64,000 nt of DNA from Marchantia polymorpha subsp. ruderalis (taxonomy: Eukaryota > Streptophyta > Marchantiopsida > Marchantiales > Marchantiaceae), in the NCBI GenBank assembly GCA_037833965.1, contig AP031351.1:23138501-23202500 (forward strand), in the 5' to 3' direction. This document shows, one piece after another, positions 32,488 through 43,689 of the stretch. The notes beneath the pieces were generated by a model that worked only from the letters and a program-made list of their open reading frames with translations, made no database searches and was not told the DNA's origin. Numbering within the stretch: the first letter of the stretch is position 1; the number at the start of each line of letters is the position of its first letter. A program made the position numbers and the translations under genes.

Positions 32488-33291
32488 TTTTGGAATAGGT
32501 TTCTGCCCAGGGGCAGAAGGACAACGAATATGGCATCCCGACGTCAAAATGGTGACCGACATTCAGCATGAACACAAAAGCACGAGGACCTAACATGACA
32601 CGAGAACCCTTCTTCGGAATCTGCACCAGCTTCCGCGAGCTCGAATGTAGAACCAATGAGCACGACAAGCCACCGAAGCTGGGAGTGAGCGCTCGTTTAA
32701 ATATCTTTCAGTATGCCCTGACGGCCAGGCGTGTGAATGAAGAATGATCGGGAGGGCTGCCTACGTGTGGAGAACAAGGTGCTGACTCCTTGACATGTAA
32801 GCAGATCGCACCTTCCAACGCACACTTGAGACAAGACGAGGTCGAGTTGTTCAGACAGGAAATGTCGGGGGACCTGAACCTCCAGCATCCTAGAGTAGCT
32901 TCATCACTGGTGGCGATGGAGGAGGCTCACAGCAGCACATCCGCAGGAGGGTACGGTTCTTCACTAGAGAAGGCGTCCAGGTGCAATAATGTCCCCATCT
33001 TTCAACCTTCTTAACAACGCAATCGTCGTCAACATGCAGCGTGCAATAGCAACAAGTATCCTGACCCGACAAAGCGCATAGACAAGGATTTACATCCTTG
33101 TCTAATCGAAATAATCAAGAATCTCTTCATACAAGCCCTCATACCGTACTCTTCATTCAAGAGTACGGTCTCAGATCTAGCAGGACCTTTGCATGCAAAG
33201 CAAGTACTGTAGTATATCTCATCATAGATTAGGATCTGAACGGGAGTGGAGGAATACCTTAGACTATGATATCAATTCGTCAATAGCTAGT

Positions 33292-33480
33292 TCACATCTC
33301 ATGAACTGTCACTAGAGGTGAACTGGTTGGTGTAGCAGATATGACAACGTTCACCTGACTATTATGTTTATACAGAACTCGGTGAAGTGTTAACCTACTG
33401 ATCATGTGCATACCGTTCACACACATTTCTGCACATTTCCACAGCTGAAGTGGACAATTGCATGATATGCCTCCTAGCAT
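33292..33480 (-). pseudogene. Conserved anonymous block, unit 1 copy
   Basis: Minus-strand frame with LTLHRVLYKHN and VNVVISATPTSSP, matching 38867-39106 in unit 2 (ITLHRIRYEHN, VNVVISATPTSSP). It may be an exon of a downstream gene or conserved non-coding DNA. Reading frames of the two copies are only partly the same, so coding is uncertain. Confidence 0.3.
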
Positions 33481-34739
33481 GAGATGCTATCTTTGTCCCT
33501 CGATGTTGCTTCTGTTTTCTTCCGTAGCCATGTGCTCAATTTCCTTCACGAGATGCAGGCACGAGGGTGATATTTAATTTACTACTTTTAATAAAGTGAG
33601 ATTGGCTACGCGTGTAGAACTATCTCTGGCTAGTCTCTGCATTGATTCCCATAGATTATCGATAGGTCGCCACCATTCTAATATACCCGTAATTATACGA
33701 GAAGCAAAACTAAGGTAACAGTATCTTCTCTTGAACTGAAACCAAGTTAAACTCTAGTGAGAATGATAACGTAACTTACTCTTCTCAGAAAAAATTGTGA
33801 TCATAATCGGAAGCCATAATTTTCGATGTGGTGTATATTTGGATTTGTAATCTGCCAGTATGAACAGATTGCATAGCTTAAAGTTTGGAGCACTAAAAGT
33901 TCACTTTAGGTGCTTGATGACCAACATAAACTGTATATTCTGATGTTCTTTCCTTACATTGAACACACACATACACCAAAGAGTCTTTTTAGGTGGAAGA
34001 CTCCTTAGGTGTGTTTGTTCAGAAGACATTATCACCCTTCTTCTATACCTTGTTCCAGCTCTTTGAAGCCCCTCGTATTTGCTACTCTAATTTGTTTCGG
34101 TTTTATTTCTTGTTTCTCATCACTAAATACAATATGATTTTATTTAAAATATTCATTATCTTCTCCACTTTGATTTTACTTTGATAATAAGTTATATGTT
34201 ATTACTAATGAGGTTTCGGAGTGCTGGATGCCTCTATATTCTCTTCACTCAATTATATACAATTATGATTTAATCAGCAACATACAAATACAGTACTTGA
34301 TGGTGTTTTCATATTTTTGCAACTTGATATATATCCTTCCAGATTATAATTTTGAGCATTGAAAACTCACAAGCGTATTTGCAAAGTTGTTAACGGTTAC
34401 TAATGGTTCACATAATATGAAATGATGCTGGGAGACAGTGTACTTGAGACGCTGTTGAGACTCCTCTCAGAACCAGTTCATGACATTTGACGTCGCTCTG
34501 CAATACTAAATTCCAGAATAAGGAGTAAAATCACTTTTTAATGGCAGTACAAGAATCACTGCCCATTTATAAAATCCTATTATAGTCATCGGATCGCTTC
34601 GTGAGGTCTGGTTTATTCGTATCATTACAAATGTACCAATAAACAAATAATGATTTTATTGAAAGCCAAAATTGTCCAAACTATTTTGTTGATTTTATCG
34701 AAAAAACAGAAATGTAGTCTGCTTTAGACTAGATATGTA

Positions 34740-34970
34740 AAATTCTACTCACAATAATCAATGATTTCCATAAGAATATCAACGGCATGTAGAAGAACTG
34801 GAAAGAAGTCAAAAGTAGAGTATGCCCTTTATTTCTTGATCAACAATTGGAGCCCAGCAGTTGAGGAGACACATTGTTCCATGATAGACAGAGGCTTCAG
34901 CAGTATCTTTGATCCTAAGCGTGTATCACGGTAGGCAGATTTAGTCTTCACTGCTGTGCTGACCGCAGTT
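34740..34970 (-). pseudogene. Decayed copy of the NCWAP exon-like block
   Basis: Homologous to 40625-40834. The stretch encoding LLNCWAPIVDQEIKG is open, but the frame is disrupted soon after, unlike in unit 2. It is best read as a degraded exon-like block. Confidence 0.35.
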
Positions 34971-35209
34971 AGCAGTTCTTATTCAATTTTAATCTAGCCT
35001 GATTATCGTGGCATTAAATTTGAGCAGATTCTAATGCTTATTACATTTATTTTCGAAAACAACTGAATTTGTCTTCTATCCGGTCCAGATCTGTAGAGTT
35101 AAAGCTTAATCTAGATCCTGAGGCAGCAATGAGAGCAGAATTCTCATCGCACTTCCAGGATATTGGATGCTGGATGCCTGTAATTACCAGTTCCAATAGT
35201 AGAACACAC

Positions 35210-35305
35210 TCAGAAGTCAGCATATGTCAGCACATGGATCAATACACCCAAGGTGGTGGTATTATCATCCTCGAGTGCCTCCGTATAAATGCTAATAGAA
35301 ACTTC
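35210..35305 (-). CDS. Candidate last exon of the proline-rich gene, copy 1
   Basis: A 31-codon open block with stop at 35210-35212, starting EVSISIYTEALEDD and ending HVLTYADF. Unit 2 has an equal-length block at 41088-41183 and the third fragment at 31435-31517 has the same ending. Open reading and stop position are kept in all three copies despite indels elsewhere, which suggests coding. A GAAG before the block could be an acceptor, but splice sites are not certain. It may be joined to the proline-rich exon upstream or belong to another frame. Confidence 0.35.
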   Translation of the reverse strand, partial: EVSISIYTEALEDDNTTTLGVLIHVLTYADF

Positions 35306-35568
35306 AAGTGTTAGAGGCGAAAATCCACCTCCGACGAGGCTGACGAAGATGGCGGCGAACATTCAGGAGGTAGACTTTCATTCTGTAAAAGCTGAAAACA
35401 GAGGGGATCACCACTTAACAAGTGCTGGAAGACAGACGATGTGTCCCAATGTTGCCTCACCGTGCTTGGAGTCTGACGGCGAAGGATTCAAATCAAAGAC
35501 CTGTGGATGGTAGTGGAGAAGCAATAGAACTTGGGGAACCTTCAGGAACACCAAAAGAGCGACTAGAA

Positions 35569-36003
35569 TCAAGGATTTGGAGATGGTGATGGAGAAGGAG
35601 GAGCAGGAGTAGAAGTTGGGGAAGCTGCAGGAGCTCCAGAAGGGGAAATCGAAGGAAGAGAAGAAGTTGGAGGTGGAGATGGTGATTTAGGAAGAGGGGG
35701 AGGAAGATGGGCAAAACGAGGAAGCTTTGGGATTTTGGGAAGAAAAGAGGGACGAGGTGGAAGGGTGGGAAGCTTTGGAATGTACGAAGGACGAGGGGGA
35801 AGGGTGGGAAGCTTTGGATTGTAAGAAGGACGAGGGGGAAGAGGGGGAAGAGTGGGAAGAGTGGGAAGAGGTGGAAGATTGGAAGGAAGAGTTGGGAGAG
35901 GAGGCAGCGTTGGAAAATCAAGAATGGTGCGAGCTCCCACGACCGAAGGTAAACATGTTGCTGTGAAGAAAATGAAACACATCACTTTCACTGGGAATTC
36001 CAT
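35569..36003 (-). CDS. Secreted proline-rich protein, copy 1 (shortened C-terminus)
   Basis: The ATG at 36003 (MEFPVKVMCF) is preferred; ATGs at 36024 and 36021 would add up to seven residues. A hydrophobic signal peptide (VMCFIFFTATCLPSVVGA) precedes a mature part built from motifs such as PTLPPLPTLP and KLPTLPPRPSYIP, then a Ser/Pro-rich tail. Such proteins are typical structural or signalling proteins of the plant cell wall; the exact role is not recognised. Relative to copy 2, a net 4-nt loss near the end shifts the frame and ends the protein about 26 residues earlier. The old C-terminal sequence (GVPEGSPSS) survives in another frame. A TATA box lies at 36152-36159. Leu-rich readings in other frames are shadows. 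Confidence 0.7.
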   Translation of the reverse strand: MEFPVKVMCFIFFTATCLPSVVGARTILDFPTLPPLPTLPSNLPPLPTLPTLPPLPPRPSYNPKLPTLPPRPSYIPKLPTLPPRPSFLPKIPKLPRFAHLPPPLPKSPSPPPTSSLPSISPSGAPAASPTSTPAPPSPSPSPNP

Positions 36004-36151
36004 CTGAGCTCGATACGTCATCATTATCTCGACAGAAGACTCGACTGGACCTCTCCTTCGTCAAAGAACTGTGCTTTGTCTCGAGCTTCTTCCTGTTCTC
36101 CAAGTGGATACTTAATCTTTCATGCTGATGAAGGATGTGCAGAAAGTGAGG

Positions 36152-36159
36152 TACTTATA
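36152..36159 (-). promoter_or_regulatory. TATA box of proline-rich gene copy 1
   Basis: TATAAGTA on the minus strand, about 150 bp before the ATG, in a block conserved with unit 2 (GGCCCCCTATAA). The conserved region continues about 130 bp further upstream. Confidence 0.6.
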
Positions 36160-36290
36160 GGGGGCCAGATTGTGATTCAGAGCCATGATGGTTTTACTGG
36201 AGGCGTGACTTGAGAGTCAGGGCGGGGGTTCGTAATTCCGTCGTAAGTAAGACTATCATGGTAGGTAGGATCTGAGGTTGGCAGTTCGGT

Positions 36291-38103
36291 AGTAAGTTCT
36301 ATTTTCCTTGCCGTAGAAGACAATGCGCACGTTCTACGCCTGCAAAACTTGGTTTCTTTCTGACCAATGCTTGAATCTAGGGACCATAGTAATGACCTTT
36401 AGAAGTAGTGCTGGATCATGCAGTTTCTGCAGCCAATTCTGCGGAATATTATGTTCAAAATTCTAACTGTCTATGTCAAAATCTATTGTGTTATTAATTC
36501 ATACCTTGATGCTCGCTGTGAACTAGTCAAATCACCTTTTAAAAAAAGAAAATTGGTCTTTAACCTTTAGTGGCAACAACCCGCAGGAATGTGCCAGGAT
36601 AGGATCCAGACTTTCAATTTGCCAGATATCCATTTACGTTCTTGGAATTAGATATAATATATTGACACATATGCATATATTTTAAACCATGTATTGCAAA
36701 TCAAAAACTCTAACACATATTATTATGCATCCACACAATATTAGACATCTGAACAATAGTTTTGCATGCTAAATAGAGACGAAGTTTTTTGCTCATTCAT
36801 TACAATTGTTAATGTTTTTGGAAATATCGTTGTATGGAGCAACGGTATAATTAAAACTTGGTTTTTCATCTCTCTTATTGCGTAATTTCAAAAGTACTTA
36901 TGATTTTTCTATGCACAAAATGATAATTCAATTATCCAAGATATTTACGATTTATTAGTAAGTAAATACATGAATATTACAATCGTTACAGATTATGAGA
37001 TTTATTATCTTGATTAAGTTCTAACCATTTCAAGGTTAAACTAATATGAAATTTTCAATGTGATCTTTGAAGAATCAAGAATATACTACTACAAATATAA
37101 TTTTCATTTTTTAAGAAGCATACGTTAATTTAAATTTTTTGGAAACTTCGTCTATTCAGATAGAAAAGAGTGATTTTGAAGCATGTAAAATTTCGCATGT
37201 TTGGAAGTCAATTTGGGTAGAAATCTTAATTTTATTATTTTATGTTCTGTGAAAAAATATGTGTTGATTAAAGGTAAATTTTTTTAAAAAGATTAAACTT
37301 AATGTACATCTAACAACATACATAGTATTTGATGTCGTTAAATAAAACTCTTCACAAATATATATTAATGTTTATGTGATACATCTTTCGGAAGAGAATA
37401 TACATCTCTATGATTTATATTGACTTACTTTTCAATCAATTGTTGTAGCATATGAAAAAAACTGTATGATATAAAATTAAAGGAAATAAATCAATATAAT
37501 GAAAAGATTTTAAATTCCAACTCAACTTACATATTTTTTTAATTTGGTATTAGCAAATTGAACTTGAAATTATATTAGAAAAACAAAGTGTTTGCACAAT
37601 TTATATTTGAGCGTTTTATCTTTTTTGAATGTCATTTTGTGCAAACGGATTACAATGAAATTTAATGAAGTGATTAAAAAACATCTTTAGAAAGTACTCA
37701 AAATCACAGTTAAATTTCATTTCAATAAAGTTCATCTGATTTTGTTTATTCCATTTTCTTAAAATAAAATTTTTAATGATTTTTTTAAGATTATTTTCTT
37801 GCATTATTGCATCTAACTTTGATTTATACTGTTCGTTAATTTCGATGCAAATAGGTGAAAATACTTCCTGTCTCCGTTCCACTCCATCGGTTGGCTCGTT
37901 GTACCGGGTCCTTGGGTGAACGGAGACAGATAGCGGGTAACAATTTCATTCTTTCCAGCAGCTAAGTCAGAGAAAGAAATGGAGTCTCATTTCGAATTAT
38001 TGTCATTCACCAAAGCAAGAGTAGACGGCGCCAAGAACGGGTAAACAGGAATGCACTAACCGGGCTCGGCTCTGAAGGTCGATGAGCAGAGGCACCGCGT
38101 GTG
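36291..38103. other. AT-rich spacer between the two tandem units
   Basis: Very AT-rich, with no reading frame that looks like a gene. Open frames such as 37616-37882 (minus) are Asn/Lys/Phe-rich and look like chance. Nothing else was recognised. Confidence 0.6.
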
Positions 38104-38866
38104 CCTTTGGAATACGTTTCTGCCCAGGGGCAGAAGGGCAACGAATATGGATGGCATCCCGATGGCGACCGACAATCAGCGTGAACCCAAAAGCACGAGG
38201 ACCTAACATGACACGAGAACGCTCCCCCGGAATCTGCACCAGCTTCCGTGAGCTCGAATGTAGACCTGATGAGCACGACAAGCCACCGAAGCTGGCACTG
38301 AGCACTAGTCGAAATATTTTTCAGTATTCTCAGACGGACAGGCGCATGACGAATGGTCGGGGTGGTGACTCCTTGACACGTGGGCGGATCGCTCCCTCAG
38401 ACGCACACTTGAGACAAGACGAGGTCGAGTTGTGCAGACAGGAAACGGAAGGGGACCTCAACCTCCAGGGCCCTAGAGAAGCTTCACCAGCGGTGACGAT
38501 GTAGCAGCCACAACAGGGCACGGTTCTTCAGTAGAGGAGGCCTCCAGGTGCAATAATGTCCCCCTATTTGAAGCTTCTTGACGACGCAATCGTCGTCAGC
38601 ATGCAACGTGCAAGAGCACTCTGGCCACCAACAATTATTCTGATCCGATAGAGCGCGTAGACATGGATTGTCATTTGACAAGCAAAAAAATTAGAAAAAT
38701 TTCTGGATACAATCACACTTCTGTAACCCTCACACTTTGGTCTCACACTTTGGTCTCGGATCTGGCAAGACCTCTGCATGCTCATGCTGGGCATGCAGAG
38801 TAAGTAACATACCTCATCATAGATTGAGATCTGAATGGGAGTGGAGAAATATCATAGAGTAAGATA

Positions 38867-39106
38867 TCAGTTCTTCGATGGTGAGATAGCATCTTCTGAA
38901 CTTCCCAACATCTTCTTATGAACTGTCACTCGAGGTGAACTGGTTGGTGTAGCAGATATGACAACGTTCACCAGACGATTATGTTCATACCGAATCCGGT
39001 GAAGCGTGATGTCACTGATCAGCTTCCTGCACATTTCTATAGCTGAAGTGGACAATTGCATGATTCGCTTCGCAACGGTCATCATAAGCAGAAGCATCTT
39101 CCACAA
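38867..39106 (-). CDS. Conserved anonymous block, unit 2 copy (possible exon)
   Basis: 79-codon minus-strand frame with ITLHRIRYEHN and VNVVISATPTSSPR. No family is recognised. Conservation with unit 1 is strong at the base level, but the frames are only partly kept, so it could be untranslated or regulatory sequence. Confidence 0.25.
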   Translation of the reverse strand: MWKMLLLMMTVAKRIMQLSTSAIEMCRKLISDITLHRIRYEHNRLVNVVISATPTSSPRVTVHKKMLGSSEDAISPSKN

Positions 39107-40624
39107 ATTATATTTGGATCTAAATTTCCGGTAGACTGATGTCGCTGTTCACGTGATCTGTTATCGTGGGCTCAGCTCATAATTGACCATAGACAATTTA
39201 CTTCCCTTTCGTTCTCCATCTGTCGATGGTTCAGCCCTCTGACGCCAACAAATATACCTTCCAAAGTTATACCACCTTGGCCACCCTATCGTATTTAGGC
39301 AATCCAAAAGTGGGTGAGCTTAAGTTCAGGATGCTTGCTTTGTACTTCGATCTTCTATAACATGCTTCTGTATTCTTTCGGAGCCATTTGCTATAATTTC
39401 CTGCACCAGATTCGGGCACGCGGATGATCTTGAGTTTATTTCGGTTATTAAGCGAATTTGTTGCAACGTGTGTAATACGATCATTGGATGTTCTTTGACT
39501 CCCTTAGATTAGCAATAGGTCGCCACCAATACATCAGTATAAGAGAAGCAACACTGAGATAGTAGCTTTTTCTCTTGAACTGAAATCAAGCTAAAATTTA
39601 TCGAGATTGATAACCTCACCAGGTCTTCCCAGCCAAGGTTTTGATCATAATCGGAAGCAATAATCATTGATGAGGTGTGTACTTTGATTTCTCGGTATTG
39701 GATTTCCGAGTGTTAGCTATTTTCCACAAACCTTTTTGCATCGAAGATGTCATATAGAAATTTGCATTCAGAGTATGATGGTAAGTTTCTTCGATTGCAA
39801 GTTTGATTCATCTCATTTTGCACGTGGTTTCTACACTTTTCCGTTTGTATAAATTCATGTATAAGTTCATGAATATGAGACATGCTATCATTAATTTGAG
39901 TATACCAAGCCAAATAAAGTATGTGAAGCGTTGTGCGTAAGATAGTAGGAAATCCCAAGGTTTTCATGCAATGCCTTCTCCCTGCATGATACCAACCTGA
40001 ACCTCATGGAAGAAGATCAACTCTAATGATCAGAAAGTAACATACCTGAAAAAAATACGATGATGCATATTAAACATTCAAATATGAAATTCCAAGTTCA
40101 GCATAGCTCAGGTTAAGCCCAATCATATAAAATATCATTGAATCTGCAACGTATAATTCCAGTGATGAAGGTGTTTTCATATGTTTGCACCGTGATATAC
40201 ATCCTTCCAGGCTACAAATTTGAGCATCCAAAACTCACAAATATATTTGAAAAACGGATCGCAAAATGTGAAATGATGCTGAGTGACAATCTACTTAAGA
40301 CGCTCTTCAGACTCCTCTCATTACCAGTTCATTATATTTGAAGTCGATCTGCAATCCTTAAAGCTTCCAGAGCAGGGAGTGAAACTGAGTTTTCAATTGC
40401 GGTACAATATTCTCTGTTCATTACTTGCTCCTATTCTAGTCATCGGAAATCGAAGGAATTGATTCGTAAGTTACAGTTGATGCACAAATCGCACAATGTA
40501 CCAGAAAACTGTTGAACTGATTTGCTTCAGATCAAAATATATCCGAAGTTTGTTGTTCCTTCATCTTGAGAGACTGCTATGGAGCGTGCTTCAAATAAGA
40601 ACTGCAATATTCTACCTACAGCAA

Positions 40625-40834
40625 TTAAATGGTGTCCACGAGAATATCCAAGGCATGTAGAAGAATTGGGAAGAAGTCTCCGAAGTTGAGCATGGCCTTT
40701 ATTTCTTGATCAACAAATGGAGCCCAGCAGTTCCAGAGACATGCTCTTTCATGATAGAAAGAGGCTTCATCAGTATCTATTATCATACGCATGTATAACG
40801 GTGGGCACTCTTTGTCTTCACTGCTGAGCTCCAC
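40625..40834 (-). CDS. Conserved exon-like frame (NCWAP block), unit 2
   Basis: A 69-codon minus-strand frame, MELSSEDKECPPLY to HALDILVDTI, containing CLWNCWAPFVDQEIK. Its counterpart in unit 1 is disrupted. It lies 254 bp beyond the candidate last exon of the proline-rich gene, on the same strand, so it may be 3' sequence of that gene or an exon of another. No domain is recognised. Confidence 0.3.
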   Translation of the reverse strand: MELSSEDKECPPLYMRMIIDTDEASFYHERACLWNCWAPFVDQEIKAMLNFGDFFPILLHALDILVDTI

Positions 40835-41087
40835 GAAGCTGGCAGTTCTTATTCAATTTCAATCTAGCTTGACTACCATGGCGATAAACTTTAGCAAATT
40901 TTACTGCTTATTACATTTATGCAGTTTTTATCAAAATAACTGAAAATCGTCTCTGATCCGGTCCTGATATGGAGAGTAAACGCCTAGTCTAGATCCTCAG
41001 GCAGGAGAAAGAACGGATTCTACATCGCCCTTCCTTGACACTGGATGATGGATGCCTTGAACTACCAGTCTAAACTGTGGAACACAT

Positions 41088-41183
41088 TCAATGATAGGCA
41101 TATGTCAGCACATGGATAAATATACCCAAAGTGATGATATTGTGATCCTCGAGTGCCTCTGTATAAATCTCAAGAGAAACTTC
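41088..41183 (-). CDS. Candidate last exon of the proline-rich gene, copy 2
   Basis: 31 codons plus stop, EVSLEIYTEALEDH to HVLTYAYH. It matches 35210-35305 in length, frame and stop. It also lies at the end of a longer 93-codon frame (41088-41369) that overlaps the stop of the proline-rich frame. A CAG/GTCTTT at the end of the proline-rich frame, conserved in both units, is a possible donor. Confidence 0.35.
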   Translation of the reverse strand, partial: EVSLEIYTEALEDHNIITLGIFIHVLTYAYH

Positions 41184-41365
41184 AGGTGTTGGGGGGAACA
41201 GTGGAGGTGACGAGGCTGACGAAGATGACGACAAACATTCAAGAAGTAGAATTCTCTTTAAAAGCTGAAGCCAGAGAAGATCACCCGTTGACAGGTGGTG
41301 GAAGATAGCCAATGTGTCCCAATGTTGCCTGACCGTTTTACGAATCTGACTGCGAGGGACTAAAA

Positions 41366-41920
41366 TCAAAGACCTGTGGATGGTAGTGGAGAAGCAAGAG
41401 AACTTGGGGAATCTTCAGGAACACCAGAAGAGGGAGTAGAAACAAGAGAAGGAGTTGGAGATGGTGATGGATAAGGAGGAGGAGGTGAAATTGGGGAAGC
41501 TGCAGGAGCTCCAGAAGGGGAAATCGAAGGAAGAGAAGGAGTTGGAGGTGGAGATGGTGATTTAGGAAAAGGAGGAGGAAGATGAGCGAAACGAGGAAGC
41601 TTTGGGATTTTGGGAAGAAAAGAGGGACGAGGTGGAAGGGTGGGAAGCTTTGGAATGTAAGAAGGACGAGGGGGAAGGGTGGGAAGCTTTGGAATGTAAG
41701 AAGGACGAGGGGGAAGAGTGGGTAGAGAAGGCAGCTTTGGACTGCGGCTAGGAAGAGGTGGAAGAGTTGGAAGATTGGAAGGAAGAGCTGGGAGAGGAGG
41801 CAGCGTTGGAAAATCAAGAATGGTGCGAGCTCCCAAGACCGAAGGTAAACATGTTGCTGTGAAGAAAATGAAACACATCAGTTTCACGGGAATTTCCATC
41901 TGAGCTCGATACGTCCTCAT
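41366..41920 (-). CDS. Secreted proline-rich protein, copy 2
   Basis: Start chosen at 41920 (MRTYRAQMEIPVKL) or 41899 (MEIPVKLMCF). The frame extends to 42019, but the extra residues are basic and absent from copy 1. A signal peptide (LMCFIFFTATCLPSVLGA) is followed by repeats of the type KLPTLPPRPSYIP (two to three copies), KIPKLPRFAHLPPP and a Ser/Pro tail ending PLPSTGL. About 185 residues. Probably a hydroxyproline-rich cell-wall protein, acting outside the cell. It is the longer of the two tandem copies, with one more repeat unit and a longer tail than copy 1. The TATA box is at 42048-42055. Confidence 0.72.
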   Translation of the reverse strand: MRTYRAQMEIPVKLMCFIFFTATCLPSVLGARTILDFPTLPPLPALPSNLPTLPPLPSRSPKLPSLPTLPPRPSYIPKLPTLPPRPSYIPKLPTLPPRPSFLPKIPKLPRFAHLPPPFPKSPSPPPTPSLPSISPSGAPAASPISPPPPYPSPSPTPSLVSTPSSGVPEDSPSSLASPLPSTGL

Positions 41921-42047
41921 TATCTCGACAGAATGCTCGACTGGATCTCTCCTTCGTCGAAGAACTTTGCTTTGTCTCGAGCTTCTTCCTGTTATCCAAG
42001 TGAGTACTTTGTCTTTCATGCTGATTTAGGATGCAGTGAAAGAGAGG

Positions 42048-42055
42048 TATTTATA
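42048..42055 (-). promoter_or_regulatory. TATA box of proline-rich gene copy 2
   Basis: TATAAATA on the minus strand, about 130 bp before the ATG, in the block conserved with unit 1. Confidence 0.65.
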
Positions 42056-42190
42056 GGGGGCCAGATTGCGACTCAGTCCATGATAGTTTTACGGGCATCG
42101 TGACTTGAGAGTCAGGGCGGGGATTCGTAATTCGGTGGTAAGTGACACTGTCATGGTAGGTGTGATCTGAGAGTTGGAACTTTCGGTCGT

Positions 42191-43363
42191 AAGTAACATT
42201 GATTCTACCTACTAGAGGATGCACCCTTTCGGAATTCTAAGTCCATAAGACCATAGTTATGATGTTTAAAAGTCATGATCCAGCAAGAATATATATAAAC
42301 GAATTTCATTGTGGAATTTCAATAAAATCGAAAGATTGAAATAATTCTTGTATTAAACTTCATGAATAAACTACTTTGTCCTAGGAGCATTTTTTCTTAT
42401 GGGATGTAGAATATGTCTATGTCTATTTCATAATATGTCTATCTTAAAATTGAGCTTCTTGTGCATACTGAGTCAAGTTTGAGTATTTAAGTGAAGTGAC
42501 CAAAGCCACTACTTTTCCATAGTGTCTCAAAATAGTATTATATAACTCCTACACAACAGAGTTCAAGTACTCTTTGGCACCATGTTGCGGCACCGTGAAT
42601 AAAAGTAACAATTTATTTGGAACTCTCTTCAAAGAAGTTTAATTTATCAATAGAAGATCATACTGTATGAAATTCTTTGATTTTATCAAGTATATTTCAG
42701 CTTTAATTATTTGATACATGAAATGTAAAATATAATAATAAAACAAAACAAACATATATTGATAGCATCTCAAAGAAGATTCAAATATAAATTATCAAAA
42801 TGAATAACTCTTCAATTACTGCAATTTTGGATGTGGTAATGTGATTACTATTCTGTAAAATAATATATTATCATAAAGTTGAAACATAAATGTGCATCAA
42901 TTCAAGAGAATATAAATTGTTAACAAATTTATTTGTAAATTTTAAGAATTTAAACTCACATAAATTTTAAAGTTCATTTTTTACTTATTTATTTTCAAAT
43001 ATATATGTATATATATATATACATATTTTGAGTTTCAAGTTTCAAGATTTGAGGGAAAAAAATTCAATTTTTATGCAAGCTATTTTTTCAAGCTTGAATG
43101 TGCACTGGACCTGAAATTTTGTGAGAGCTTGCACTTGGACAAAATGCACGAGCCTGCAAAATCTTAGATCAAACGCAATTGCAAGTTTAAATTTGAAACA
43201 CCTTTGAGTCTTGAGTTTTTGAGAGACATTCACATGATGACTTCAAGAGAATTTGATACTCAATTTTTTGCAAACGATTTTGGATAGTTGAAAATATTTT
43301 GTGAAAAATTCAAGGTACAGAATTCTATTTTGATTGTTGTTCAATATAAAACTCGGGAGTTGA
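42191..43363. other. AT-rich intergenic DNA with an AT microsatellite
   Basis: No gene was recognised. A short TATATA/TATGTA microsatellite lies at about 43001-43025. The rest is AT-rich with chance frames only. Confidence 0.6.
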
Positions 43364-43597
43364 AACTCTCTCAGAAAAGATATTTTTGAACATGTTGAGT
43401 ACTTTCATAAGAAAGTTGGTGTTCAAGCTTCCACTGTTGTTACTCTTAGATTGCATGAAGTGGTTGAAAGTCTAGAGCTGAAGATGAAATCTTATGGTGA
43501 AGCCACCAAGTCTCCTCATATCTCTTTTGGTCAAGAGCAAGAGATTGAAAAGTCAAATCAATTTGCTTGTAGAAAGAATTTGATGATTTTTGTCTAA
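43364..43597 (+). pseudogene. Orphan open frame without start codon
   Basis: 77 codons open between two stops, with protein-like composition (KDIFEHVEYFHKKVGVQ, then LRLHEVVESLELKM). There is no ATG near the start, no splice sites I trust, and the family is not recognised. It may be an exon or a fragment of an old element. Confidence 0.25.
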
Positions 43598-43689
43598 CTG
43601 AATCTGAAAAGTAAGAAGTGAAGAGTATTATCACCAAGCTTTTGGCTATAACACTTGATGTTCCTGTCGAACCCTGTGAGTGCCAAGAA

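Larger units (their letters stand above)
32488..36290 (-). repeat. Tandem duplication unit 1 (host)
   Basis: Homologous along most of its length to 38104-42190 in the same orientation. Matching anchor blocks start with TTTCTGCCCAGGGGCAGAAG, then a block around GAACTGGTTGGTGTAGCAGA, a block encoding NCWAP.VDQEIK, the proline-rich gene and its promoter. Divergence includes many small insertions and deletions, so the duplication is old. Confidence 0.8.
38104..42190 (-). repeat. Tandem duplication unit 2 (host)
   Basis: Same order of anchor blocks as unit 1 (32488-36290). It is the better preserved unit: the proline-rich gene is longer and the NCWAP block is open over 69 codons. Confidence 0.8.

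Noticed and set aside
35493-35921. Leu/Phe-rich minus-strand frame overlapping proline-rich copy 1 (and 41338-41817 over copy 2)
   Set aside because: It is the shifted frame of the Pro codons (CCT, CTT, TTC); the proline-rich frame has the signal peptide and the repeat logic.
38082-38504. 140-codon plus-strand frame in unit 2
   Set aside because: The counterpart in unit 1 is not open over the same length, and no domain is seen.
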